A stretch of DNA of 64,000 nucleotides from positions 186,001-250,000 of the forward strand of contig NZ_AUBA01000004.1 of the NCBI RefSeq assembly GCF_000429005.1. Reading direction: 5' to 3'. Source of the DNA: Novosphingobium acidiphilum DSM 19966. GTDB lineage: Bacteria > Pseudomonadota > Alphaproteobacteria > Sphingomonadales > Sphingomonadaceae. The translations under genes were made by a program, and so were the position numbers. This document shows positions 10,056-18,022 of the stretch, piece after piece (the first letter of the stretch is position 1; every line of letters begins with the position of its first letter). The notes beneath the pieces are model-generated. The model was given only the letters and a program-made list of their open reading frames with translations, was not told the DNA's origin and did no database searches.

Positions 10056-10092
10056 ACTGTGTATATATCATACATACACAGTATGAACAGTG
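10046..10092. promoter_or_regulatory. 19-bp inverted repeat operator over the GntR start codon
   Basis: CACTGTTCATACTGTGTAT (10046-10064) is repeated in perfect inverse orientation at 10074-10092, with a 9-bp spacer. The regulator's ATG (10053-10055) is inside the left arm. The AT-rich centre probably overlaps the promoter. The symmetry and position fit an operator for the GntR dimer. Confidence 0.75.
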
Positions 10093-10112
10093 ATGTTTTG
10101 GTCAGAACCCGG

Positions 10113-11240
10113 TCAGGGCGTGAAATCGCGCAGATCGGCCACCGTTTTGGCATCCAGCCGACGCAACAATGCCACCACCAGATCGACCGTCTGGTCAAAA
10201 TCATGCCGATTGATCACGCCGGTGTGCACATGGGTATAGCGCGCCGGCACAACCAGGTTCACCGTCGGCGCACCACCTGCAACTGTCTGCATTTCGGCGC
10301 TGTCGTCGCCATATCCCTGCACCAGGTCAAATTGCAGCGGCACGCCCGCCTCGCCCGCCACCTTGCGGATCAGCGATACCAGCTTGCGATTGGGCAAGGC
10401 GCTTGAATCATACAGAAACAGGCCCGGCCCGTGGCCCAGTTTCACTTGCGATTCTTCCGGATGCGCGCCGCCCGCATCGCCGGTTACCCCGCCTTCGATC
10501 GCAATGCCGATGTCGGGCTTGACGATCGCGGTTGCCGTACGCGCGCCGCGCAAGCCGATTTCCTCCTGCACGGTGGCGACAAAAAAGATCTGGTTGGGGT
10601 GGCCGGTCACCTTCAACCGTTCCATCGCCATCAGCAGCACCGCGCAGCCAACCCGGTCATCCCAGGCCTTGCCCGCATAATTGGCCGTGCCGTTCAGCAC
10701 TTCAAACCCGCTGTCGGGCACAACCGGGTCGCCGGGTGCAATGCCAAGCGCCGCCACTTCGGCGGCCGATCCTGCACCCACATCCAGAAACACCGCATCG
10801 CGTTTGATCAGGCTGCCGCGTTCTTCGGCCGCGGCCAGATGGATATCGCGGATCGAACTGACCGCGTGGACCGGCCCCTTGCTGCCGATGATCACCCAGC
10901 GTTGCCCGGCCAGCGCCTGGTCCAGCCAGCCGCCCAACATCTGCATCGACAGAAATCCGTCGGGCGTGACCCGCCGCAACACCCCGCCCAGTTCGTCCAT
11001 ATGCGCATCCAGCATCACGCGCGGGCCACTGCTGCCCTGGCGCGCGATGACCGAACCAAGCCCGTCATAGCGCAGATCTTCGGATGCGGCCTTCATCCGC
11101 GGCACCATGATCGCGCGCACCGCCTCTTCAAAGCCGGACGGCCCCGGCGCGTTGCTCAGATCGCGCAGCAAGGTTTCGGTGGGGTCGGCCATCGCCAGAC
11201 CGGGGCAGGCCAGCAAAGCCGCAGCAAGCAACAGGCGCAT
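10113..11240 (-). CDS. Secreted M42-family aminopeptidase
   Basis: 375 aa with a signal peptide (cleavage after LAMA). Metal and catalytic residues of the M42/M28 clan are visible: His/Asp in DAHMDELGG, Asp in AWDDRVG, the Glu pair in VQEEIGLRG, and the late His in YTHVHTG. Family members are dinuclear metal aminopeptidases or de-blocking enzymes. A secreted form next to other secreted hydrolases suggests peptide scavenging. Confidence 0.83.
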   Translation of the reverse strand: MRLLLAAALLACPGLAMADPTETLLRDLSNAPGPSGFEEAVRAIMVPRMKAASEDLRYDGLGSVIARQGSSGPRVMLDAHMDELGGVLRRVTPDGFLSMQMLGGWLDQALAGQRWVIIGSKGPVHAVSSIRDIHLAAAEERGSLIKRDAVFLDVGAGSAAEVAALGIAPGDPVVPDSGFEVLNGTANYAGKAWDDRVGCAVLLMAMERLKVTGHPNQIFFVATVQEEIGLRGARTATAIVKPDIGIAIEGGVTGDAGGAHPEESQVKLGHGPGLFLYDSSALPNRKLVSLIRKVAGEAGVPLQFDLVQGYGDDSAEMQTVAGGAPTVNLVVPARYTHVHTGVINRHDFDQTVDLVVALLRRLDAKTVADLRDFTP

Positions 11241-11257
11241 CAGGATGATCTTTCGGT

Positions 11258-12985
11258 TCAGGGATGGGTATAGACCAGCTTGCCACCGACAAATGTCATG
11301 TCGACATGCCCGTTGAGGAACGCCTGCGGCTGTGCGGTCAGCGGATCGAACGGCAGCACGATCATGTCGGCCAGCTTCCCAGGCTCCAGCGTGCCCTTGA
11401 TCGCTTCTTCGCGCGACAGGTATGCGCCGTTGGCGGTGTACATGCGGATCGCTTCGGCCACACCCACCGCCTCGTCCGCACCATGCACCGCACCGCTTGG
11501 CCCCTTGCGCGTGATGGCGGCATAAAGCCCGACCAGCGGCCCGACCGGCAGATTGTCGCTGCCGAATGCCATGAAGATGCCGAACTTGTGCGCCGGCGTG
11601 GCAATCGGATTGTTGTGCTCCAGCCGCCAGTCATCGAGCGTGGCGGCATAGCGGTTTTCCAGATTGTAGAGAAAATTGGGCTGCTGCGCGATCCAGATGT
11701 GGTCGCGCGCCATTGTCGCCATGGTCGCATCGGGCGGCATGATCGTGAAATGGTCGGTAAACCAGCGCCGGTCATCGGCCGCATGCGCCGGGTCGGGGAT
11801 GGTCTCGAGCGAATGCGCATAGGCATTGATCGTCTGCACGATCGCGGCATCGCCGATGCAGTGCAACCCAAGCTGCCAGCCCAGCCGGTTGGCGGTATCG
11901 ACCATGTCCTGCAATTCGGCATCGGTATAACGGCCCTTGCCGCGAAAGCCCGGTTGTCCCTTGTAATCGACCAGCAGCCAGGCGGTCGGACCGGTAAACC
12001 CGCCATCGACCAGATTTTCGCCGATCGCGCCGATCCGCACGCGGTCGTCGCCAAATCCGGTGTGGTGGGGAAACGCCTTCAGCCGTTGCGGCCCGGGATA
12101 CGAAATATACAACGTCACCCGCGGCAATTGATCGCCCATTTCGGCATAGAGCGCCTGCGCACGATGAAAGGTCATTTCGCCGCTGGCCACTTCTTCGCCG
12201 GGGCTGGCTGGCGCGATACCGCCCTGCCCCACGGGTTCGTCATCGATCTTGCCGCTGGCATCGTGAAAGCTGGTGATGCCCAGCGCCAGGAACCCTTGCA
12301 AGGTGCGGATCATCGGCGCCTTCATTTCGGCCCAGGTCGGCGGCGGGATAAACCGTTCGACAATATCCTGCCGCTCGCGGATGATACCCGAAGGCTCGCC
12401 CGCGGCATCGTGTTCGATCAGCCCGCCTTTGGGATCGGGCGTATCGCGCGTAACGCCCGCCAGTTTCAGCGCCAGGGAATTGCCGGCGGCCGAATGCGCG
12501 CCCGCGCGCACCAGCAGGACCGGATTGTTCGGCGCGGCTGCGTCCAGATCGGCACGGGTCAGATTGCGCTTTTCGGCCAGTGCCGCTTCCTGCCAGCCAT
12601 AGCCGGTGATCCATTTGCCCGGCCCCAGTTCGGCGGCCTTTTTGCGCACCATGTCCTGAATTTCGACGATCGAATGCGCGATCAGCGGATTGACATCGCT
12701 TGGCCCGATCGGGATCGGGTGGAGGTGCGTGTCGATAAACCCCGGCATCAGCGTACGACCATGCAAGTCGATCACCCGCGCAGCGCTATACCGGTCCAGC
12801 AGGTCCTCGGCGCCGGTCGCCACCACCCGGCCGTTGCGCACGGCAATCGCCGATCGCACTGAAAATGCAGCATCGACGGTCAGCACTTGCCCATCGTGGA
12901 TGATCAGATCGACCGGCTCCTTGGCCATGGCCGTTGGCCCTGCACCCAGCAACAGCCCCGCAAGCGTCAGTTTTACCGCCCTCAT
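11258..12985 (-). CDS. Secreted amidohydrolase (YtcJ-like)
   Basis: 575 aa with a signal peptide (MRAVKLTLAGLLLGAG...AMA). The metal-binding DTHLHP, a central GLHCIGDAAI and a C-terminal composite-sheet segment (LADMIVLPFDPL) are typical of YtcJ-type amidohydrolases. The substrate is unknown; family members cleave amide or ester bonds of varied small molecules. ATG 12985 is preferred over 13000 because GGAGGG lies at the right distance before it. Confidence 0.83.
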   Translation of the reverse strand: MRAVKLTLAGLLLGAGPTAMAKEPVDLIIHDGQVLTVDAAFSVRSAIAVRNGRVVATGAEDLLDRYSAARVIDLHGRTLMPGFIDTHLHPIPIGPSDVNPLIAHSIVEIQDMVRKKAAELGPGKWITGYGWQEAALAEKRNLTRADLDAAAPNNPVLLVRAGAHSAAGNSLALKLAGVTRDTPDPKGGLIEHDAAGEPSGIIRERQDIVERFIPPPTWAEMKAPMIRTLQGFLALGITSFHDASGKIDDEPVGQGGIAPASPGEEVASGEMTFHRAQALYAEMGDQLPRVTLYISYPGPQRLKAFPHHTGFGDDRVRIGAIGENLVDGGFTGPTAWLLVDYKGQPGFRGKGRYTDAELQDMVDTANRLGWQLGLHCIGDAAIVQTINAYAHSLETIPDPAHAADDRRWFTDHFTIMPPDATMATMARDHIWIAQQPNFLYNLENRYAATLDDWRLEHNNPIATPAHKFGIFMAFGSDNLPVGPLVGLYAAITRKGPSGAVHGADEAVGVAEAIRMYTANGAYLSREEAIKGTLEPGKLADMIVLPFDPLTAQPQAFLNGHVDMTFVGGKLVYTHP

Positions 12986-13135
12986 CGTGATGCCCTCCAT
13001 GCCAGCCGGCGCAGCATGACGCGCACGGCGGCGCCCGGCAAGGCGGTGACGATTAGAAAAATTGTACTTGGCGTGGCCTGCGCGCGGTGCTTGTCTGATC
13101 GCCGTCCTACCCCGGTTTTTTTAGGATATTCGCGC

Positions 13136-13942
13136 ATGACCACGCTGCCGCTGCTGTCACCTGAAACCCACGATGCGTTTCGCGCCGATGGCGTGGTCGT
13201 GCTGCGCGGACTGTTTGCCGAATGGATCGACCGCTTGCGCGAAGGGGCGCGCACCAATCTTGACCGGCCAAGCCCGCTGCACCGCAATTACACCCGCGAT
13301 GGTGCGCGTTTTTTCGGCGATTATTGCAATTGGACGGCAATCCCCGAATTTCGCAGCTTCGTACACGACAGCCCTGCGGGCGAAATTGCGCGCCAGTTGA
13401 TGGGCTCGCGCGTGGCGCGGATCTTTCACGAACATCTGCTGGTGAAAGAGGCCGGGGCCGACATCCCCACCCCATGGCACCACGACAGCCCGTATTATTG
13501 CGTGTCGGGCCAGCAAAGCGTCAGCCTGTGGCTGCCGCTCGATCCGGTCCCGCGCGAAATCTGCCTTGAATCGGTGGCTGGCAGCCATGCCTGGGGCAAG
13601 CTGTTCCGCCCGCGCCGGTTTGACGGCACCGCCTATGACCACACCACCGACGATCTGGTCGAGATGCCCGACATTTCGGCGCATCGCGATGAGTATCGCA
13701 TCCTGTCGTGGGATCTGCAGCCGGGCGATTGCATCGCGTTCGATTTTCGCACCGTGCATGGCGCGCCCGGCAATCGCACCGCAGGCGGCCGCCGCGCCTT
13801 TTCCACGCGCTGGTTCGGCGAAGATGCGGTCTATGCCGACCGGGGCGGCGCGACGTCACCGCCCTATCCGCACCTGGCCGGGCAGTTGAAAGCGGGCGAC
13901 CCGCTGCCGCTGGACGAATTCCCGGTGATTGCGCGCGCCTGA
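13136..13942 (+). CDS. Phytanoyl-CoA dioxygenase (PhyH) family oxygenase
   Basis: 268 aa. The iron ligands of the Fe(II)/2-oxoglutarate fold are HxD in PWHHDSPY and the distal His in TVHGAPGN, followed by an Arg-rich segment for 2-oxoglutarate (RRAFSTRWFG). The length matches PhyH-like enzymes. The hydroxylated substrate cannot be read from sequence, and the gene stands alone between two opposite-strand genes. Confidence 0.82.
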   Translation: MTTLPLLSPETHDAFRADGVVVLRGLFAEWIDRLREGARTNLDRPSPLHRNYTRDGARFFGDYCNWTAIPEFRSFVHDSPAGEIARQLMGSRVARIFHEHLLVKEAGADIPTPWHHDSPYYCVSGQQSVSLWLPLDPVPREICLESVAGSHAWGKLFRPRRFDGTAYDHTTDDLVEMPDISAHRDEYRILSWDLQPGDCIAFDFRTVHGAPGNRTAGGRRAFSTRWFGEDAVYADRGGATSPPYPHLAGQLKAGDPLPLDEFPVIARA

Positions 13943-13950
13943 GCGCGCGA

Positions 13951-14400
13951 TTACTGCCCCAGGCGCTTCAACGCTTCGGGCGGCATGTATTTGGCAAACG
14001 CCGACATCGCCGCGCCCACCGACGGATCGGTCATCGCATCGCGCATTGCGATGGCACCAAGCGTGCTGAACCCCTGTTCGACGCCCTTGGCATCGCCGGC
14101 CTTTTTCAACGCCAGGATCTCGTTCAGGCAATCAACCGTCATCAGCCGGGTATACGTCGCAGCCAGCGCACGATCGGCCGCTTCCTTGCCTGCGGGGTCA
14201 ACCTGAACCATGGTCTGGGCCAGCGAGGACGAGGCAAGACTGCCCAGGATCCAGCGCACCAGCGCCTCGCGATCGGCGCCGGTCGATTTTTTGACGAGGC
14301 ACGTCGACAGCGCCTGTTCCAGGGCCTGGTTGTCCGTCTGGGCCATGGCCGGGGTGGCCAGAACCAGCGAGCCAACCGCAATTGCGATAACCATACGCAT
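13951..14400 (-). CDS. Small secreted protein of unknown function
   Basis: 149 aa. Residues 1-21 form a signal peptide ending AMAQ. The mature part is helical with two conserved-looking cysteines (STCLVKK, TVDCLNE) and no recognised domain. ATG 14400 has AAGGA upstream; longer frames reading to 14562 lack a plausible signal. It is convergent with the dioxygenase gene across an 8-bp gap. Confidence 0.7.
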   Translation of the reverse strand: MRMVIAIAVGSLVLATPAMAQTDNQALEQALSTCLVKKSTGADREALVRWILGSLASSSLAQTMVQVDPAGKEAADRALAATYTRLMTVDCLNEILALKKAGDAKGVEQGFSTLGAIAMRDAMTDPSVGAAMSAFAKYMPPEALKRLGQ

Positions 14401-14516
14401 CAAGGTGTCGTCCTTCGTCAAAAGAGATCGGTGTGCAACATAGGCAAATGCGCTCCGGCGCGCCGCCGGCGATTGGCGGTCGGACCGTGTGCGGTGTCCG
14501 GGATCGGGATGCTTGG

Positions 14517-15224
14517 CTACCACGCGTTCAGCCGCTCCCAATCCTGCATCAGATCGCCGCAATCGCCGATATCGGCGGCGATCGCAGCGCCCAGTGCGTC
14601 CGCATCACCCGCAGCGATCGCGGCAAGCGCGACGCGGTGCTGATCGATCATCTTGGCGGTGCCATAGCGGCCATAGACAACCCGCATGAACGGCCCGAAC
14701 TGCATCCACAGGCTATCGATCATGCGCAGCGCCAGCGGCAACGGCGCCGCGCCATAGATCAGCGAATGGAACCGGTGGTTTGATTGCATATAGGCCAGCA
14801 CATCCCCACCGGCCAAGGCGGCGTCGGTCGCCTCGTCGGCGGCTCTGATGCGGTGCAGCAGGTCGGTATCGATATGCGGCAGCGCGGCGCTGGCCACCAT
14901 CGGTTCGAGCAGACGGCGCAACCGCATGATCTCGTCAAACCGGGCCGAGGTCATGCGCGGCACCATGACCGCGCGCTTTGACCGGATTTCGACCGCGCCT
15001 TCGGCCGCAATCCTGCTGAGCGCATCGCGCACCGGCATCTGGCTGACCCCAATTTCCTGCGCCAGACCGCGCGTCGAAATGCCCACGCCCGGCGCAATCC
15101 GCCCGGTGATCAGCCGGGTGCGCAGATCGTTGTAAACCTGTTCGCGCAGCGAAGTCGGACCATCGCCCACTGCCAGGTCATCGTCAAAATCCTGGATCGG
15201 ATCGGCGCTGACGACTGCTTTCAT
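14517..15224 (-). CDS. GntR-family regulator, FadR/FCD type
   Basis: 235 aa: an N-terminal winged helix (SLREQVYNDLRTRLITG, GLAQEIGVSQMPVRDAL) and an all-helical FCD ligand domain with the FHSLIYG segment. It is divergent from the polyamine aminotransferase gene, so control of the polyamine locus is the simplest hypothesis. FCD domains usually bind small carboxylates or amines through a metal site. Confidence 0.83.
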   Translation of the reverse strand: MKAVVSADPIQDFDDDLAVGDGPTSLREQVYNDLRTRLITGRIAPGVGISTRGLAQEIGVSQMPVRDALSRIAAEGAVEIRSKRAVMVPRMTSARFDEIMRLRRLLEPMVASAALPHIDTDLLHRIRAADEATDAALAGGDVLAYMQSNHRFHSLIYGAAPLPLALRMIDSLWMQFGPFMRVVYGRYGTAKMIDQHRVALAAIAAGDADALGAAIAADIGDCGDLMQDWERLNAW

Positions 15225-15389
15225 CGGTACGATCACCTTTTGGGCGTTGCGGTCCGACACACCTTGGCGAAATCGGCGCCCGGGCGCAATCTCTTGCCAT
15301 CGCAATGCAGACGCCCGGGCCGCGATGGTGCCTCAACGGCCACGTTGCCGGCCCGACATCGCATTGACGCTCTGCCGCCTTAAAGCTAT

Positions 15390-15397
15390 CTGTGATC
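15390..15397 (+). promoter_or_regulatory. CTGTGATC motif upstream of the aminotransferase gene
   Basis: The 8-mer CTGTGATC lies about 50 bp before the aminotransferase start. It recurs in inverse orientation at 20754-20761 before puuD and again at 28390-28397 before the TonB-dependent receptor gene. It could be half of a FadR-type operator, but 8-mers recur by chance at about this rate. Confidence 0.3.
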
Positions 15398-15446
15398 TTA
15401 GTTGACGGCCCGGCCGCAACGACAGGTCCTCTTGCGAAAGAATTCC

Positions 15447-16832
15447 ATGGTCACGGTTCGCAATTACGACATTCCCGCGCTGCGCCAGCTGGATGTTGCG
15501 CACCATCTGCCCGCGCAATCGAGCTATGGCCTGCAGGTGGAACTGGGCGGAAGCCGGATCATCACGCACGCGCAAGGATCGACCGTCTATGACGGCGATG
15601 GCCATGCCATTCTGGACGGGATGGCCGGATTGTGGTGCGTCAATGTCGGCTATGGGCGGCCCGAACTGGTCGAAGTGGCAGCGCGCCAGATGCACGAACT
15701 GCCGTTCTACAACACCTTTTTCCGCACCGCGACCGTACCGCCGATCGAACTCGCAGCGCGCCTTGCCGGGCTTCTGGGGGGCGAACTGCAGCACGTGTTC
15801 TTCAACAACAGCGGGTCGGAATCGAACGACACGGTGTTCCGCCTGGTGCGCACGTATTGGGCGATGAAGGGGCAGCCGCAGCGCAGCGTGTTCATCAGCC
15901 GGCACAACGCCTATCACGGATCAACGGTTGCCTCGGCCAGCCTGGGCGGCATGGACTATATGCACGTCCAGGGCGGGCTGCCGATCCCCGGCGTCGAACA
16001 CGTGATGCAGCCTTATGCCTTTGCCGACGGGTTCGGCGAAGACCCGGATGTGTTTGCCACCCGCGCGGCGCAGGCCATCGAAGATCGCATCCTGGCGGTC
16101 GGACCCGAAAACGTTGCCGCCTTCATCGGTGAACCGGTCCAGGGCGCCGGCGGGGTGATCATCCCGCCGCGCGGTTATTGGCGCAAAGTCGAAGCGATCT
16201 GCCGCAAATACGGCATCCTGCTGGTCAGCGACGAGGTGATCTGCGGCTTTGGGCGGCTGGGCCAATGGTTCGGGTTTCAGCATTACGGCATCACCCCCGA
16301 CATCGTGTCGATGGCCAAGGGCCTGTCGTCGGGATACCTGCCGATTTCCGCCACCGGCGTGTCACGCGAAATCGTTGCAGTGCTGCGCGCCTCGGGCGAG
16401 GATTTCGTGCATGGCTATACCTATTCGGGCCATCCGGTCGCGGCCGCTGTGGCGCTGCGCAACATCCAGATCATCGAGGATGAGGACCTGGTGCGGCGCA
16501 CGCGCGAAGACACCGGCCCTTATCTGGCGCGCGCGCTGGCGCAACGGCTGGCGGATCATCCGCTGGTGGGCGAAGCGCGTTCGCTGGGCCTGATCGGCGC
16601 GGTCGAGATCGTGGCGGAAAAGGGCACCAACCGCCGCCACGGCGGTGGCGGCCAGGCCGGACCGATCGTGCGCGATGCATGCATTGCGCGGGGCCTGATG
16701 GTCCGGGCAATCCGCGATTCGATCGTGATGAGCCCGCCATTGGTGATCACGCACGCCGAAATCGATCAGATTGTCGACACGATCGCCGCCGCGCTCGACG
16801 CCAGTGCCGGGGCGCTTGCGGCGCTCGACTAA
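15447..16832 (+). CDS. Class III aminotransferase, polyamine:pyruvate type (SpuC-like)
   Basis: 461 aa PLP enzyme. The PLP lysine is in VSMAKGLSSG (Lys about 291), preceded by the Asp motif LVSDEVICGFGR. NNSGSESND and RHNAYHGST are typical of omega-aminotransferases such as SpuC. It probably removes an amino group from putrescine or another polyamine, with pyruvate as acceptor. This is supported by the polyamine transporter and gamma-glutamylation genes nearby. It is divergent from the FadR-type regulator, and its 3' end overlaps the TetR gene by 4 bp. Confidence 0.85.
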   Translation: MVTVRNYDIPALRQLDVAHHLPAQSSYGLQVELGGSRIITHAQGSTVYDGDGHAILDGMAGLWCVNVGYGRPELVEVAARQMHELPFYNTFFRTATVPPIELAARLAGLLGGELQHVFFNNSGSESNDTVFRLVRTYWAMKGQPQRSVFISRHNAYHGSTVASASLGGMDYMHVQGGLPIPGVEHVMQPYAFADGFGEDPDVFATRAAQAIEDRILAVGPENVAAFIGEPVQGAGGVIIPPRGYWRKVEAICRKYGILLVSDEVICGFGRLGQWFGFQHYGITPDIVSMAKGLSSGYLPISATGVSREIVAVLRASGEDFVHGYTYSGHPVAAAVALRNIQIIEDEDLVRRTREDTGPYLARALAQRLADHPLVGEARSLGLIGAVEIVAEKGTNRRHGGGGQAGPIVRDACIARGLMVRAIRDSIVMSPPLVITHAEIDQIVDTIAAALDASAGALAALD

Positions 16833-17413
16833 TCGCGCGGGCCGCGGGCCAGCGCCACGGTGGCGCCGCCTGCGACCTGCAGCAGGGTTTCGCGGCTGGC
16901 CTGCGCGCGCGCCATCGCCATCAGGCCCAACACCATGACGACCAGCGCATTGGCCGCTGTGGCCGGGTCCTGGTCGCGCCGATAGTCGCCGGCGCGTTGT
17001 GCGTTTTCGATCTGCAACTGGAACCAGCCGCGCACCTCGTCGACCAGCATCTGCGCCAGTTCGAGTGTTTCTGAGCTGTGCGCAAAGCGCTCCATGATGG
17101 TGTTGCAGATCAGGCAACCCTTGCGATCGGGATCGTCGGCCAGTGCGCCGACAAAACCCCGCAGCCACCCGTCGATCGCCGCGGCACCTTCGACCCCGGT
17201 CGGAATCGTGCTGCGAAACCCTTCGCCATAGCGTTGAAACACGCGGCGAAAGAGGTCGTTCTTGTCCTTTACAAAGGCATAGATACTGCTCGCGCCAAGT
17301 CCGGTGGCCTCGTAGATGTCGGACATCGAAGTGGCGGCAAAGCCGCGCCGCCAGAACACATCCAGCGAACGATCCAGAAACGCATCGATATCGAAACTGC
17401 GCGGGCGCGCCAT
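16829..17413 (-). CDS. TetR/AcrR-family regulator
   Basis: 194 aa. The N-terminal HTH reads DAFLDRSLDVFWRRGF, then TSMSDIYEATGLGASSIYAF. The C-terminal ligand domain has CLICNTIMERF, typical of the TetR_C group near AcuR-like regulators. The start is ATG 17413; a longer frame to 17452 is possible but less typical. Its target is unknown; the adjacent secreted-protein gene or itself are the nearest candidates. Confidence 0.83.
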   Translation of the reverse strand: MARPRSFDIDAFLDRSLDVFWRRGFAATSMSDIYEATGLGASSIYAFVKDKNDLFRRVFQRYGEGFRSTIPTGVEGAAAIDGWLRGFVGALADDPDRKGCLICNTIMERFAHSSETLELAQMLVDEVRGWFQLQIENAQRAGDYRRDQDPATAANALVVMVLGLMAMARAQASRETLLQVAGGATVALARGPRD

Positions 17414-17479
17414 GCCTTGCCTGCTCCTAGGTTCGTAAAAAAAACCTATCAATGATCGGAAAACGGGTTGACCAGTTCC

Positions 17480-17508
17480 GGAACGTTCATTACCGTAACA
17501 ATCGTTCC
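17480..17508. promoter_or_regulatory. Possible TetR operator
   Basis: GGAACG (17480-17485) and CGTTCC (17503-17508) form an inverted repeat around the small palindrome TTACCGTAA (17490-17498). The site lies between the TetR start and the next gene. Short arms make this a weak prediction. Confidence 0.35.
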
Positions 17509-17638
17509 AGAATGGACCTGTGCCATGAATATCACGCCATTACCAGTCGCACGTCGATGTCCGTTCGCCTCCACTCTGGCGCAAACCGGCTTGGCCGGAA
17601 CCCGAATGCTCCCCCCTTTCGACCAAAGGATAAGACCG

Positions 17639-17965
17639 ATGGCCCGTACCCTTGCCGCGCTGAAACTTGCCCTGCCGTTTGCCCTGATGATTGCCGGCCC
17701 TGCCATGGCGCAATCGGCCGACGGTTATTATCATGCCGTGATGGAAAAGCCGGCCGCGCCCGGCAGCCATGTCGTATCGAGCGACGTGGTCTGGACCGCC
17801 AACGGCACAGCCTATGACGCCTCGGTCTCGGGCGACATTCCCAAGCGCGTCTGCGCGACACTGGCGCAGAAGACCGGCACGATCACCGGGTTTACGGTCG
17901 AAGGAAAGCCGCTTTCGGCCGACGACCTGGCCTATTGCAACAAGCACGCACGCAAGACGAAATAA
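17639..17965 (+). CDS. Small secreted protein, possibly CC_3452 family
   Basis: 108 aa. The signal peptide ends AMAQS; the mature part has two cysteines (KRVCATL and YCNKHARKTK) that could form a disulfide. The ATG follows AAAGGA. It resembles the short CC_3452-type proteins of alphaproteobacteria, whose function is not known. No enzymatic motif is visible. Confidence 0.6.
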   Translation: MARTLAALKLALPFALMIAGPAMAQSADGYYHAVMEKPAAPGSHVVSSDVVWTANGTAYDASVSGDIPKRVCATLAQKTGTITGFTVEGKPLSADDLAYCNKHARKTK

Positions 17966-17992
17966 GCATCTGCCTGCGGTGATGAACCTTGC

Positions 17993-18015
17993 CCCCTCCC
18001 CCCCGCGGGGAGGGG
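17993..18015. terminator. GC-rich hairpin between convergent genes
   Basis: CCCCTCCCC (17993-18001) pairs with GGGGAGGGG (18007-18015) around a 5-nt loop. It lies between the stops of the small secreted protein and the molybdenum hydroxylase large subunit, where a bidirectional terminator is expected. Similar pyrimidine/purine hairpins occur as dispersed repeats in sphingomonads (recollection, not checked). Confidence 0.5.
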
Positions 18016-18022
18016 TTCGGGT

